In this document: in pieces, positions 51,767-64,000 of the stretch
Numbering within the stretch: position 1 is the stretch's first letter
Layout: every line of letters begins with the position of its first letter
Assembly: GCA_964057225.1 (NCBI GenBank)
Contig: OZ059896.1
Coordinates: 620,001-684,000 of the forward strand
DNA length: 64,000 nucleotides
Source of the DNA: Auanema rhodensis
Taxonomy: Eukaryota > Nematoda > Chromadorea > Rhabditida > Rhabditidae
Reading direction: 5' to 3'
Notes under the pieces: model-generated
The model's input: the letters and a program-made list of their open reading frames with translations, nothing else
The model's database searches: none
Told to the model about the DNA's origin: nothing
Program-made: the position numbers and the translations under genes

Positions 51767-53173
51767 CCATGAACCAATATCAATAAAAATTTGTTTTTAG
51801 ACTAATATGGACATGGGAAATCTAATTTTGAAAACCGCATCTCTTTATCTTTTACGTGAAGCGAGTTACATACCGAGTGCACATCACGTGTACATTTAAT
51901 TAGCATAAATTAAAGTTCACGTAAATTTCAAAGTCATGGTTACCATGCACCAATATCAATCAAAATTTGTTTTTAGACTAATATGGACATGGGGAATCTA
52001 ATTTTGAAAACCGCATCTCTTTATCTTTTACGTGAAGCGAGTTACATACCGAGTGCACATCACGTGTACATTTAATTAGCATAAATTAAAGTTCACGTAA
52101 ATTTCAAAGTCATGGTTACCATGCACCAATATCAATCAAAATTTGTTTTTAGACTAATATGGACATGGGAAATCTAATTTTGAAAACCGCATCTCTTTAT
52201 CTTTTACGTGAAGCGAGTTACATACCGAGTGCACATCACGTGTACATTTAATTAGCATAAATTAAAGTTCACGTAAATTTCAAAGTCATGGTTACCATGC
52301 ACCAATATCAATCAAAATTTGTTTTTAGACTAATATGGACATGGGGAATCTAATTTTGAAAACCGCATCTCTTTATCTTTCACGTGAAGCGAGTTACATA
52401 CCAAGTGCACATCACGTGTACATTTAATTAGCATAAATTAAAGTTCACGTAAATTTCAAAGTCATGGTTACCATGAACCAATATCAATAAAAATTTGTTT
52501 TTAGACTAATATGGACATGGGGAATCTAATTTTGAAAACCGCATCTCTTTATCTTTCACGTGAAGCGAGTTACATACCAAGTGCACATTACCTGTACATT
52601 TAATTAGCATAATTAAAGTTCACGTAAATTTCAAAGTCATGGTTACCATGCACCAATATCAATCAAAATTTGTTTTTAGACTAATATGGACATGGGGAAT
52701 CTAATTTTGAAAACCGCATCTCTTTATCTTTTACGTGAAGCGAGTTACATACCGAGTGCACATCACGTGTACATTTAATTAGCATAAATTAAAGTTCACG
52801 TAAATTTCAAAGTCATGGTTACCATGCACCAATATCAATCAAAATTTGTTTTTAGACTAATATGGACATGGGAAATCTAATTTTGAAAACCGCATCTCTT
52901 TATCTTTTACGTGAAGCGAGTTACATACCGAGTGCACATCACGTGTACATTTAATTAGCATAAATTAAAGTTCACGTAAATTTCAAAGTCATGGTTACCA
53001 TGCACCAATATCAATCAAAATTTGTTTTTAGACTAATATGGACATGGGGAATCTAATTTTGAAAACCGCATCTCTTTATCTTTCACGTGAAGCGAGTTAC
53101 ATACCAAGTGCACATCACGTGTACATTTAATTAGCATAAATTAAAGTTCACGTAAATTTCAAAGTCATGGTTA
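51767..53173. repeat. CCGAGTGC/CAATCAAAA module, copy 3 plus a partial fourth
   Basis: Copy 3 covers 51767-52645 and is followed directly by three more CAATCAAAA monomers (52646-53173). The 175-bp monomer at 52471 keeps CATTACCTG and the 1-bp deletion but ends GGTTACC, so its right end came from the ordinary monomer that precedes a CAATCAAAA unit. Confidence 0.88.
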
Positions 53174-56100
53174 CCATGAACCAATATCAATAAAAATTTG
53201 TTTTTAGACTAATATGGACATGGGGAATCTAATTTTGAAAACCGCATCTCTTTATCTTTCACGTGAAGCGAGTTACATACCAAGTGCACATCACGTGTAC
53301 ATTTAATTAGCATAAATTAAAGTTCACGTAAATTTCAAAGTCATGGTTACCATGAACCAATATCAATAAAAATTTGTTTTTAGACTAATATGGACATGGG
53401 GAATCTAATTTTGAAAACCGCATCTCTTTATCATTCACGTGAAGCGAGTTACATACCAAGTGCACATCACGTGTACATTTAATTAGCATAAATTAAAGTT
53501 CACGTAAATTTCAAAGTCATGGTTATCATGAACCAATATCAATAAAAATTTGTTTTTAGACTAATATGGACATGGGAAATCTAATTTTGAAAACCGCATC
53601 TCTTTATCTTTTACGTGAAGCGAGTTACATACCAAGTGCACATCACGTGTACATTTAATTAGCATAAATTAAAGTTCACGTAAATTTCAAAGTCATGGTT
53701 ACCAAGCACCAATATCAATAAAAATTTGTTTTTAGACTAATATGGACATGGGGAATCTAATTTTGAAAACCGCATCTCTTTATCTTTCACGTGAAGCGAG
53801 TTACATACCAAGTGCACATCACGTGTACATTTAATTAGCATAAATTAAAGTTCACGTAAATTTCAAAGTCATGGTTACCATGAACCAATATCAATAAAAA
53901 TTTGTTTTTAGACTAATATGGACATGGGGAATCTAATTTTGAAAACCGCATCTCTTTATCTTTCACGTGAAACGAGTTACATACCAAGTGCACATCACGT
54001 GTACATTTAATTAGCATAAATTAAAGTTCACGTAAATTTCAAAGTCATGGTTACCATGAACCAATATCAATAAAAATTTGTTTTTAGACTAATATGGACA
54101 TGGGGAATCTAATTTTGAAAACCGCATCTCTTTATCTTTCACGTGAAGCGAGTTACATACCAAGTGCACATCACGTGTACATTTAATTAGCATAAATTAA
54201 AGTTCACGTAAATTTCAAAGTCATGGTTACCATGAACCAATATCAATAAAAATTTGTTTTTAGACTAATATGGACATGGGAAATCTAATTTTGAAAACCG
54301 CATCTCTTTATCTTTTACGTGAAGCGAGTTACATACCAAGTGCACATCACGTGTACATTTAATTAGCATAAATTAAAGTTCACGTAAATTTCAAAGTCAT
54401 GGTTACCATGAACCAATATCAATAAAAATTTGTTTTTAGACTAATATGGACATGGGAAATCTAATTTTGAAAACCGCATCTCTTTATCTTTCACGTGAAG
54501 CGAGTTACATACCAAGTGCACATCACGTGTACATATAATTAGCATAAATTAAAGTTCACGTAAATTTCAAAGTCATGGTTACCATGAACCAATATCAATA
54601 AAAATTTGTTTTTAGACTAATATGGACATGGGGAATCTAATTTTGAAAACCGCATCTCTTTATCTTTCACGTGAAGCGAGTTACATACCAAGTGCACATC
54701 ACGTGTACATTTAATTAGCATAAATTAAAGTTCACGTAAATTTCAAAGTCATGGTTACCATGAACCAATATCAATAAAAATTTGTTTTTAGACTAATATG
54801 GACATGGGGAATCTAATTTTGAAAACCGCATCTCTTTATCTTTCACGTGAAACGAGTTACATACCAAGTGCACATCACGTGTACATTTAATTAGCATAAA
54901 TTAAAGTTCACGTAAATTTCAAAGTCATGGTTACCATGAACCAATATCAATAAAAATTTGTTTTTAGACTAATATGGACATGGGGAATCTAATTTTGAAA
55001 ACCGCATCTCTTTATCTTTTACGTGAAGCGAGTTACATACCAAGTGCACATCACGTGTACATTTAATTAGCATAAATTAAAGTTCACGTAAATTTCAAAG
55101 TCATGGTTACCAAGCACCAATATCAATAAAAATTTGTTTTTAGACTAATATGGACATGGGGAATCTAATTTTGAAAACCGCATCTCTTTATCTTTCACGT
55201 GAAGCGAGTTACATACCAAGTGCACATCACGTGTACATTTAATTAGCATAAATTAAAGTTCACGTAAATTTCAAAGTCATGGTTACCATGAACCAATATC
55301 AATAAAAATTTGTTTTTAGACTAATATGGACATGGGAAATCTAATTTTGAAAACCGCATCTCTTTATCTTTTACGTGAAGCGAGTTACATACCAAGTGCA
55401 CATCACGTGTACATTTAATTAGCATAAATTAAAGTTCACGTAAATTTCAAAGTCATGGTTACCATGCACCAATATCAATCAAAATTTGTTTTTAGACTAA
55501 TATGGACATGGGGAATCTAATTTTGAAAACCGCATCTCTTTATCTTTCACGTGAAGCGAGTTACATACCAAGTGCACATCACGTGTACATTTAATTAGCA
55601 TAAATTAAAGTTCACGTAAATTTCAAAGTCATGGTTACCATGAACCAATATCAATAAAAATTTGTTTTTAGACTAATATGGACATGGGGAATCTAATTTT
55701 GAAAACCGCATCTCTTTATCTTTCACGTGAAACGAGTTACATACCAAGTGCACATCACGTGTACATTTAATTAGCATAAATTAAAGTTCACGTAAATTTC
55801 AAAGTCATGGTTACCATGCACCAATATCAATCAAAATTTGTTTTTAGACTAATATGGACATGGGGAATCTAATTTTGAAAACCGCATCTCTTTATCTTTC
55901 ACGTGAAGCGAGTTACATACCAAGTGCACATCACGTGTACATTTAATTAGCATAAATTAAAGTTCACGTAAATTTCAAAGTCATGGTTACCATGAACCAA
56001 TATCAATAAAAATTTGTTTTTAGACTAATATGGACATGGGGAATCTAATTTTGAAAACCGCATCTCTTTATCTTTCACGTGAAACGAGTTACATACCAAG

Positions 56101-58629
56101 TGCACATCACGTGTACATTTAATTAGCATAAATTAAAGTTCACGTAAATTTCAAAGTCATGGTTACCATGAACCAATATCAATAAAAATTTGTTTTTAGA
56201 CTAATATGGACATGAGGAATCTAATTTTGAAAACCGCATCTCTTTATCTTTTACGTGAAGCGAGTTACATACCAAGTGCACATCACGTGTACATTTAATT
56301 AGCATAAATTAAAGTTCACGTAAATTTCAAAGTCATGGTTACCAAGCACCAATATCAATAAAAATTTGTTTTTAGACTAATATGGACATGGGGAATCTAA
56401 TTTTGAAAACCGCATCTCTTTATCTTTCACGTGAAGCGAGTTACATACCAAGTGCACATCACGTGTACATTTAATTAGCATAAATTAAAGTTCACGTAAA
56501 TTTCAAAGTCATGGTTACCATGCACCAATATCAATCAAAATTTGTTTTTAGACTAATATGGACATGGGGAATCTAATTTTGAAAACCGCATCTCTTTATC
56601 TTTCACGTGAAGCGAGTTACATACCAAGTGCACATCACGTGTACATTTAATTAGCATAAATTAAAGTTCACGTAAATTTCAAAGTCATGGTTACCATGAA
56701 CCAATATCAATAACAATTTGTTTTTAGACTAATATGGACATGGGGAATCTAATTTTGAAAACCGCATCTCTTTATCTTTCACGTGAAACGAGTTACATAC
56801 CAAGTGCACATCACGTGTACATTTAATTAGCATAAATTAAAGTTCACGTAAATTTCAAAGTCATGGTTACCATGAACCAATATCAATAAAAATTTGTTTT
56901 TAGACTAATATGGACATGGGGAATCTAATTTTGAAAACCGCATCTCTTTATCTTTTACGTGAAGCGAGTTACATACCAAGTGCACATCACGTGTACATTT
57001 AATTAGCATAAATTAAAGTTCACGTAAATTTCAAAGTCATGGTTACCATGCACCAATATCAATAAAAATTTGTTTTTAGACTAATATGGACATGGGGAAT
57101 CTAATTTTGAAAACCGCATCTCTTTATCTTTCACGTGAAGCGAGTTACATACCAAGTGCACATCACGTGTACATTTAATTAGCATAAATTAAAGTTCACG
57201 TAAATTTCAAAGTCATGGTTACCATGAACCAATATCAATAAAAATTTGTTTTTAGACTAATATGGACATGGGGAATCTAATTTTGAAAACCGCATCTCTT
57301 TATCTTTCACGTGAAACGAGTTACATACCAAGTGCACATCACGTGTACATTTAATTAGCATAAATTAAAGTTCACGTAAATTTCAAAGTCATGGTTACCA
57401 TGAACCAATATCAATAAAAATTTGTTTTTAGACTAATATGGACATGGGGAATCTAATTTTGAAAACCGCATCTCTTTATCTTTTACGTGAAGCGAGTTAC
57501 ATACCAAGTGCACATCACGTGTACATTTAATTAGCATAAATTAAAGTTCACGTAAATTTCAAAGTCATGGTTACCAAGCACCAATATCAATAAAAATTTG
57601 TTTTTAGACTAATATGGACATGGGGAATCTAATTTTGAAAACCGCATCTCTTTATCTTTCACGTGAAGCGAGTTACATACCAAGTGCACATCACGTGTAC
57701 ATTTAATTAGCATAAATTAAAGTTCACGTAAATTTCAAAGTCATGGTTACCATGAACCAATATCAATAAAAATTTGTTTTTAGACTAATATGGACATGGG
57801 AAATCTAATTTTGAAAACCGCATCTCTTTATCTTTTACGTGAAGCGAGTTACATACCAAGTGCACATCACGTGTACATTTAATTAGCATAAATTAAAGTT
57901 CACGTAAATTTCAAAGTCATGGTTACCATGCACCAATATCAATCAAAATTTGTTTTTAGACTAATATGGACATGGGGAATCTAATTTTGAAAACCGCATC
58001 TCTTTATCTTTCACGTGAAGCGAGTTACATACCAAGTGCACATCACGTGTACATTTAATTAGCATAAATTAAAGTTCACGTAAATTTCAAAGTCATGGTT
58101 ATCATGAACCAATATCAATAAAAATTTGTTTTTAGACTAATATGGACATGGGAAATCTAATTTTGAAAACCGCATCTCTTTATCTTTTACGTGAAGCGAG
58201 TTACATACCAAGTGCACATCACGTGTACATTTAATTAGCATAAATTAAAGTTCACGTAAATTTCAAAGTCATGGTTACCAAGCACCAATATCAATAAAAA
58301 TTTGTTTTTAGACTAATATGGACATGGGGAATCTAATTTTGAAAACCGCATCTCTTTATCTTTCACGTGAAGCGAGTTACATACCAAGTGCACATCACGT
58401 GTACATTTAATTAGCATAAATTAAAGTTCACGTAAATTTCAAAGTCATGGTTACCATGAACCAATATCAATAAAAATTTGTTTTTAGACTAATATGGACA
58501 TGGGGAATCTAATTTTGAAAACCGCATCTCTTTATCTTTCACGTGAAACGAGTTACATACCAAGTGCACATCACGTGTACATTTAATTAGCATAAATTAA
58601 AGTTCACGTAAATTTCAAAGTCATGGTTA
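53174..58629. repeat. Right-hand mixed monomers without the 175-bp subfamily
   Basis: Thirty-one monomers built from plain GAACC, GAAACGAG, CTTTTACG, CCAAGCACC, CAATCAAAA and GGGAAATC types. A run of GAACC/GAAACGAG, CTTTTACG, CCAAGCACC, GGGAAATC/CTTTTACG, CAATCAAAA recurs several times (for example from near 54765 and near 57223), suggesting short five- to eight-monomer units. I did not fix exact borders. Confidence 0.75.
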
Positions 58630-58805
58630 CCATGAACCAATATCAATAAAAATTTGTTTTTAGACTAATATGGACATGGGGAATCTAATTTTGAAAACCG
58701 CATCTCTTTATCTTTCACGTGAAGCGAGTTACATACCAAGTGCACATTACCTGTACATTTAATTAGCATAAATTAAAGTTCACGTAAATTTCAAAGTCAT
58801 GGTTA
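58630..58805. repeat. Recombinant member of the TTACCTG subfamily (176 bp)
   Basis: It has CATTACCTG but keeps the full GCATAAATTAAAG and GGTTACC, so only the left pair of the four diagnostic changes is present. The exchange point lies between about monomer positions 123 and 141. Confidence 0.9.
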
Positions 58806-61800
58806 CCATGAACCAATATCAATGAAAATTTGTTTGTAGACTAATATGGACATGGGGAATCTAATTTTGAAAACCGCATCTCTTTATCTTTCACGTGAAG
58901 CGAGTTACATACCAAGTGCACATCACGTGTACATATAATTAGCATAAATTAAAGTTCACGTAAATTTCAAAGTCATGGTTACCATGAACCAATATCAATA
59001 AAAATTTGTTTTTAGACTAATATGGACATGGGGAATCTAATTTTGAAAACCGCATCTCTTTATCTTTTACGTGAAGCGAGTTACATACCAAGTGCACATC
59101 ACGTGTACATTTAATTAGCATAAATTAAAGTTCACGTAAATTTCAAAGTCATGGTTACCAAGCACCAATATCAATAAAAATTTGTTTTTAGACTAATATG
59201 GACATGGGGAATCTAATTTTGAAAACCGCATCTCTTTATCTTTCACGTGAAGCGAGTTACATACCAAGTGCACATCACGTGTACATTTAATTAGCATAAA
59301 TTAAAGTTCACGTAAATTTCAAAGTCATGGTTACCATGAACCAATATCAATAAAAATTTGTTTTTAGACTAATATGGACATGGGAAATCTAATTTTGAAA
59401 ACCGCATCTCTTTATCTTTTACGTGAAGCGAGTTACATACCAAGTGCACATCACGTGTACATTTAATTAGCATAAATTAAAGTTCACGTAAATTTCAAAG
59501 TCATGGTTACCATGCACCAATATCAATCAAAATTTGTTTTTAGACTAATATGGACATGGGGAATCTAATTTTGAAAACCGCATCTCTTTATCTTTCACGT
59601 GAAGCGAGTTACATACCAAGTGCACATCACGTGTACATTTAATTAGCATAAATTAAAGTTCACGTAAATTTCAAAGTCATGGTTACCAAGCACCAATATC
59701 AATAAAAATTTGTTTTTAGACTAATATGGACATGGGAAATCTAATTTTGAAAACCGCATCTCTTTATCTTTTACGTGAAGCGAGTTACATACCAAGTGCA
59801 CATCACGTGTACATTTAATTAGCATAAATTAAAGTTCACGTAAATTTCAAAGTCATGGTTACCAAGCACCAATATCAATAAAAATTTGTTTTTAGACTAA
59901 TATGGACATGGGGAATCTAATTTTGAAAACCGCATCTCTTTATCTTTCACGTGAAGCGAGTTACATACCAAGTGCACATCACGTGTACATTTAATTAGCA
60001 TAAATTAAAGTTCACGTAAATTTCAAAGTCATGGTTACCATGAACCAATATCAATAAAAATTTGTTTTTAGACTAATATGGACATGGGGAATCTAATTTT
60101 GAAAACCGCATCTCTTTATCTTTCACGTGAAACGAGTTACATACCAAGTGCACATCACGTGTACATTTAATTAGCATAAATTAAAGTTCACGTAAATTTC
60201 AAAGTCATGGTTACCATGAACCAATATCAATAAAAATTTGTTTTTAGACTAATATGGACATGGGGAATCTAATTTTGAAAACCGCATCTCTTTATCTTTT
60301 ACGTGAAGCGAGTTACATACCAAGTGCACATCACGTGTACATTTAATTAGCATAAATTAAAGTTCACGTAAATTTCAAAGTCATGGTTACCAAGCACCAA
60401 TATCAATAAAAATTTGTTTTTAGACTAATATGGACATGGGGAATCTAATTTTGAAAACCGCATCTCTTTATCTTTCACGTGAAGCGAGTTACATACCAAG
60501 TGCACATTACCTGTACATTTAATTAGCATAATTAAAGTTCACGTAAATTTCAAAGTCATGGGTACCATGAACCAATATCAATAAAAATTTGTTTTTAGAC
60601 TAATATGGACATGGGGAATCTAATTTTGAAAACCGCATCTCTTTATCTTTCACGTGAAGCGAGTTACATACCAAGTGCACATCACGTGTACATTTAATTA
60701 GCATAAATTAAAATTCACGTAAATTTCAAAGTCATGGTTACCATGAACCAATATCAATGAAAATTTGTTTGTAGACTAATATGGACATGGGGAATCTAAT
60801 TTTGAAAACCGCATCTCTTTATCTTTCACGTGAAGCGAGTTACATACCAAGTGCACATCACGTGTACATTTAATTAGCATAAATTAAAGTTCACGTAAAT
60901 TTCAAAGTCATGGTTACCATGAACCAATATCAATAAAAATTTGTTTTTAGACTAATATGGACATGGGAAATCTAATTTTGAAAACCGCATCTCTTTATCT
61001 TTCACGTGAAGCGAGTTACATACCAAGTGCACATCACGTGTACATTTAATTAGCATAAATTAAAGTTCACGTAAATTTCAAAGTCATGGTTACCATGAAC
61101 CAATATCAATAAAAATTTGTTTTTAGACTAATATGGACATGGGAAATCTAATTTTGAAAACCGCATCTCTTTATCTTTCACGTGAAGCGAGTTACATACC
61201 AAGTGCACATCACGTGTACATATAATTAGCATAAATTAAAGTTCACGTAAATTTCAAAGTCATGGTTACCATGAACCAATATCAATAAAAATTTGTTTTT
61301 AGACTAATATGGACATGGGTAATCTAATTTTGAAAACCGCATCTCTTTATCTTTTACGTGAAGCGAGTTACATACCAAGTGCACATCACGTGTACATTTA
61401 ATTAGCATAAATTAAAGTTCACGTAAATTTCAAAGTCATGGTTACCAACCACCAATATCAATAAAAATTTGTTTTTAGACTAATATGGACATGGGGAATC
61501 TAATTTTGAAAACCGCATCTCTTTATCTTTCACGTGAAGCGAGTTACATACCAAGTGCACATTACCTGTACATTTAATTAGCATAATTAAAGTTCACGTA
61601 AATTTCAAAGTCATGGGTACCATGAACCAATATCAATAAAAATTTGTTTTTAGACTAATATGGACATGGGAAATCTAATTTTGAAAACCGCATCTCTTTA
61701 TCTTTCACGTGAAGCGAGTTACATACCAAGTGCACATCACGTGTACATATAATTAGCATAAATTAAAGTTCACGTAAATTTCAAAGTCATGGTTACCATG

Positions 61801-63906
61801 AACCAATATCAATAAAAATTTGTTTTTAGACTAATATGGACATGGGGAATCTAATTTTGAAAACCGCATCTCTTTATCTTTCACGTGAAGCGAGTTACAT
61901 ACCAAGTGCACATCACGTGTACATTTAATTAGCATAAATTAAAGTTCACGTAAATTTCAAAGTCATGGTTACCATGAACCAATATCAATAAAAATTTGTT
62001 TTTAGACTAATATGGACATGGGAAATCTAATTTTGAAAACCGCATCTCTTTATCTTTTACGTGAAACGAGTTACATACCAAGTGCACATCACGTGTACAT
62101 TTAATTAGCATAAATTAAAGTTCACGTAAATTTCAAAGTCATGGTTACCATGAACCAATATCAATAAAAATTTGTTTTTAGACTAATATGGACATGGGGA
62201 ATCTAATTTTGAAAACCGCATCTCTTTATCTTTTACGTGAAGCGAGTTACATACCAAGTGCACATCACGTGTACATTTAATTAGCATAAATTAAAGTTCA
62301 CGTAAATTTCAAAGTCATGGTTACCAAGCACCAATATCGATAAAAATTTGTTTTTAGACTAATATGGACATGGGGAATCTAATTTTGAAAACCGCATCTC
62401 TTTATCTTTCACGTGAAGCGAGTTACATACCAAGTGCACATCACGTGTACATATAATTAGCATAAATTAAAGTTCACGTAAATTTCAAAGTCATGGGTAC
62501 CATGAACCAATATCAAAAAAAATTTGTTTTTAGACTAATATGGACATGGGGAATCTAATTTTGAAAACCGCATCTCTTTATCTTTCACGTGAAGCGAGTT
62601 ACATACCAAGTGCACATCACGTGTACATTTAATTAGCATAAATTAAAGTTCACGTAAATTTCAAAGTCATGGTTACCATGAACCAATATCAATAAAAATT
62701 TGTTTTTAGACTAATATGGACATGGGAAATCTAATTTTGAAAACCGCATCTCTTTATCTTTTACGTGAAACGAGTTACATACCAAGTGCACATCACGTGT
62801 ACATTTAATTAGCATAAATTAAAGTTCACGTAAATTTCAAAGTCATGGTTACCATGAACCAATATCAATAAAATTTTGTTTTTAGACTAATATGGACATG
62901 GGGAATCTAATTTTGAAAACCGCATCTCTTTATCTTTTACGTGAAGCGAGTTACATACCAAGTGCACATCACGTGTACATTTAATTAGCATAAATTAAAG
63001 TTCACGTAAATTTCAAAGTCATGGTTACCAAGCACCAATATCGATAAAAATTTGTTTTTAGACTAATATGGACATGGGGAATCTAATTTTGAAAACCGCA
63101 TCTCTTTATCTTTCACGTGAAGCGAGTTACATACCAAGTGCACATTACCTGTACATTTAATTAGCATAATTAAAGTTCACGTAAATTTCAAAGTCATGGG
63201 TACCATGAACCAATATCAATAAAAATTTGTTTTTAGACTAATATGGACATGGGGAATCTAATTTTGAAAACCGCATCTCTTTATCTTTTACGTGAAGCGA
63301 GTTACATACCAAGTGCACATCACGTGTACATTTAATTAGCATAAATTAAAGTTCACGTAAATTTCAAAGTCATGGTTACCAAGCACCAATATCAATAAAA
63401 ATTTGTTTTTAGACTAATATGGACATGGGAAATCTAATTTTGAAAACCGCATCTCTTTATCTTTTACGTGAAACAAGTTACATACCAAGTGCACATCACG
63501 TGTACATTTAATTAGCATAAATTAAAGTTCACGTAAATTTCAAAGTCATGGTTACCATGAACCAATATCAATAAAAATTTGTTTTTAGACTAATATGGAC
63601 ATGGGGAATCTAATTTTGAAAACCGCATCTCTTTATCTTTTACGTGAAGCGAGTTACATACCAAGTGCACATCACGTGTACATTTAATTAGCATAAATTA
63701 AAGTTCACGTAAATTTCAAAGTCATGGTTACCAAGCACCAATATCAATAAAAATTTGTTTTTAGACTAATATGGACATGGGGAATCTAATTTTGAAAACC
63801 GCATCTCTTTATCTTTCACGTGAAGCGAGTTACATACCAAGTGCACATCACGTGTACATTTAATTAGCATAAATTAAAGTTCACGTAAACTTCAAAGTCA
63901 TGGGTA
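58806..63906. repeat. Right-end monomers with 175-bp members and recombinants
   Basis: This part contains 175-bp monomers at 60390, 61445 and 63028, CATATAATT types (58806 and others) and TGAAAATTTGTTTGTAG types at 58806 and 60741. Two monomers (62324-62499 and 63731-63906) end GGGTACC without any other subfamily change, the reciprocal kind of recombinant. Single changes include CCAACCACC near 61446, ATATCGATAAA near 62336 and 63051, and GAAACAAG near 63471. Confidence 0.82.
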
Positions 63907-64000
63907 CCATGAACCAATATCAATAAAAATTTGTTTTTAGACTAATATGGACATGGGGAATCTAATTTTGAAAACCGCATCTCTTTATCTTTCACGTGAA
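63907..64000. repeat. Partial monomer at the window end
   Basis: The first 94 bp of a GAACC monomer, ending just after TTCACGTGAA. The array therefore continues beyond the window. The left edge likewise begins in satellite, so neither end of the array is seen. Confidence 0.97.

Larger units (their letters stand above)
1..64000. repeat. 176-bp tandem satellite array filling the whole window
   Basis: The same 176-bp unit recurs head to tail from the first to the last base, always in one orientation. Starts (CCATG or its variants CCAAG and TCATG) fall at 1, 177, 353 and so on. All departures from strict 176-bp phase are explained by eighteen 1-bp deletions and four 35-bp deletions, giving 364 whole monomers to 63906. 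No unique sequence, inverted monomer, transposon or poly-A insertion interrupts it. The consensus is about 32% G+C with five CpG sites. Length and organisation fit eukaryotic centromeric or heterochromatic satellite DNA, where a monomer of this size spans about one nucleosome plus linker. I do not recognise the family by name, and the chromosomal location is inferred. Confidence 0.98.

Noticed and set aside
58806-60916. A further 11-monomer unit between the two TGAAAATTTGTTTGTAG monomers
   Set aside because: The spacing is 1,935 bp but the following monomers differ (CTTTTACG against GGGAAATC), so only the marker monomer is shared.
1-64000. CRISPR-like array of repeats and spacers
   Set aside because: The whole 176-bp unit is conserved. 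There are no short direct repeats alternating with unique spacers and no cas-like coding sequence.

Overview
The window is one uninterrupted satellite DNA array. No protein-coding gene, RNA gene or transposable element can be supported anywhere in it. The repeat unit is 176 bp and every unit lies in the same orientation. If position 1 is taken as monomer position 1 (the CCATG start), the window holds 364 complete monomers (1-63906) and a 94-bp partial one (63907-64000). Hand bookkeeping of every indel closes exactly: 342 monomers of 176 bp, 18 of 175 bp and 4 of 141 bp sum to 63,906 bp. The consensus monomer is about 32% G+C (56 of 176 bases).

The length of the array, the nucleosome-scale monomer and the multi-monomer (higher-order) repeats point to a eukaryotic chromosome, most likely centromeric, pericentromeric or other constitutive heterochromatin in a long-read assembly. 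A plant or an animal is possible. I do not recognise the monomer as a named satellite and cannot assign a species.

Layout. 1-6688: monomers with mostly dispersed changes and short local duplications. 6689-20240: larger shared segments, including a five-monomer module present three times plus a partial copy, and a 13-monomer (2,288 bp) tandem duplication at 14609-19184. 20241-24112: an almost perfect 11-monomer (1,936 bp) tandem duplication. 24641-27632: an 8-monomer (1,408 bp) unit in two full copies plus one monomer. 27633-34316: transition to a monomer set starting CCAAGCACC (first at 28337) and to a 175-bp subfamily (first at 29745). 34317-43501: the only part with the 141-bp truncated monomers, mostly inside a 1,548-bp, nine-monomer unit. 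43502-53173: 15/16-monomer units with a five-monomer module repeated. 53174-64000: mixed right-hand types with recombinants between subfamilies.

Nothing here works as a gene system. What the array records is its own turnover: unequal exchange and conversion act on blocks of several monomers, and different block lengths (8, 9, 11, 13, 15/16) dominate adjacent stretches. Inside each monomer there are three TCACGT motifs spaced 32 and 33 bp apart, a perfect 10-bp palindrome, an AT-rich stem of 7-bp arms and a dyad over the monomer junction. These are candidate protein-binding or non-B-DNA elements, but their function is only inference.
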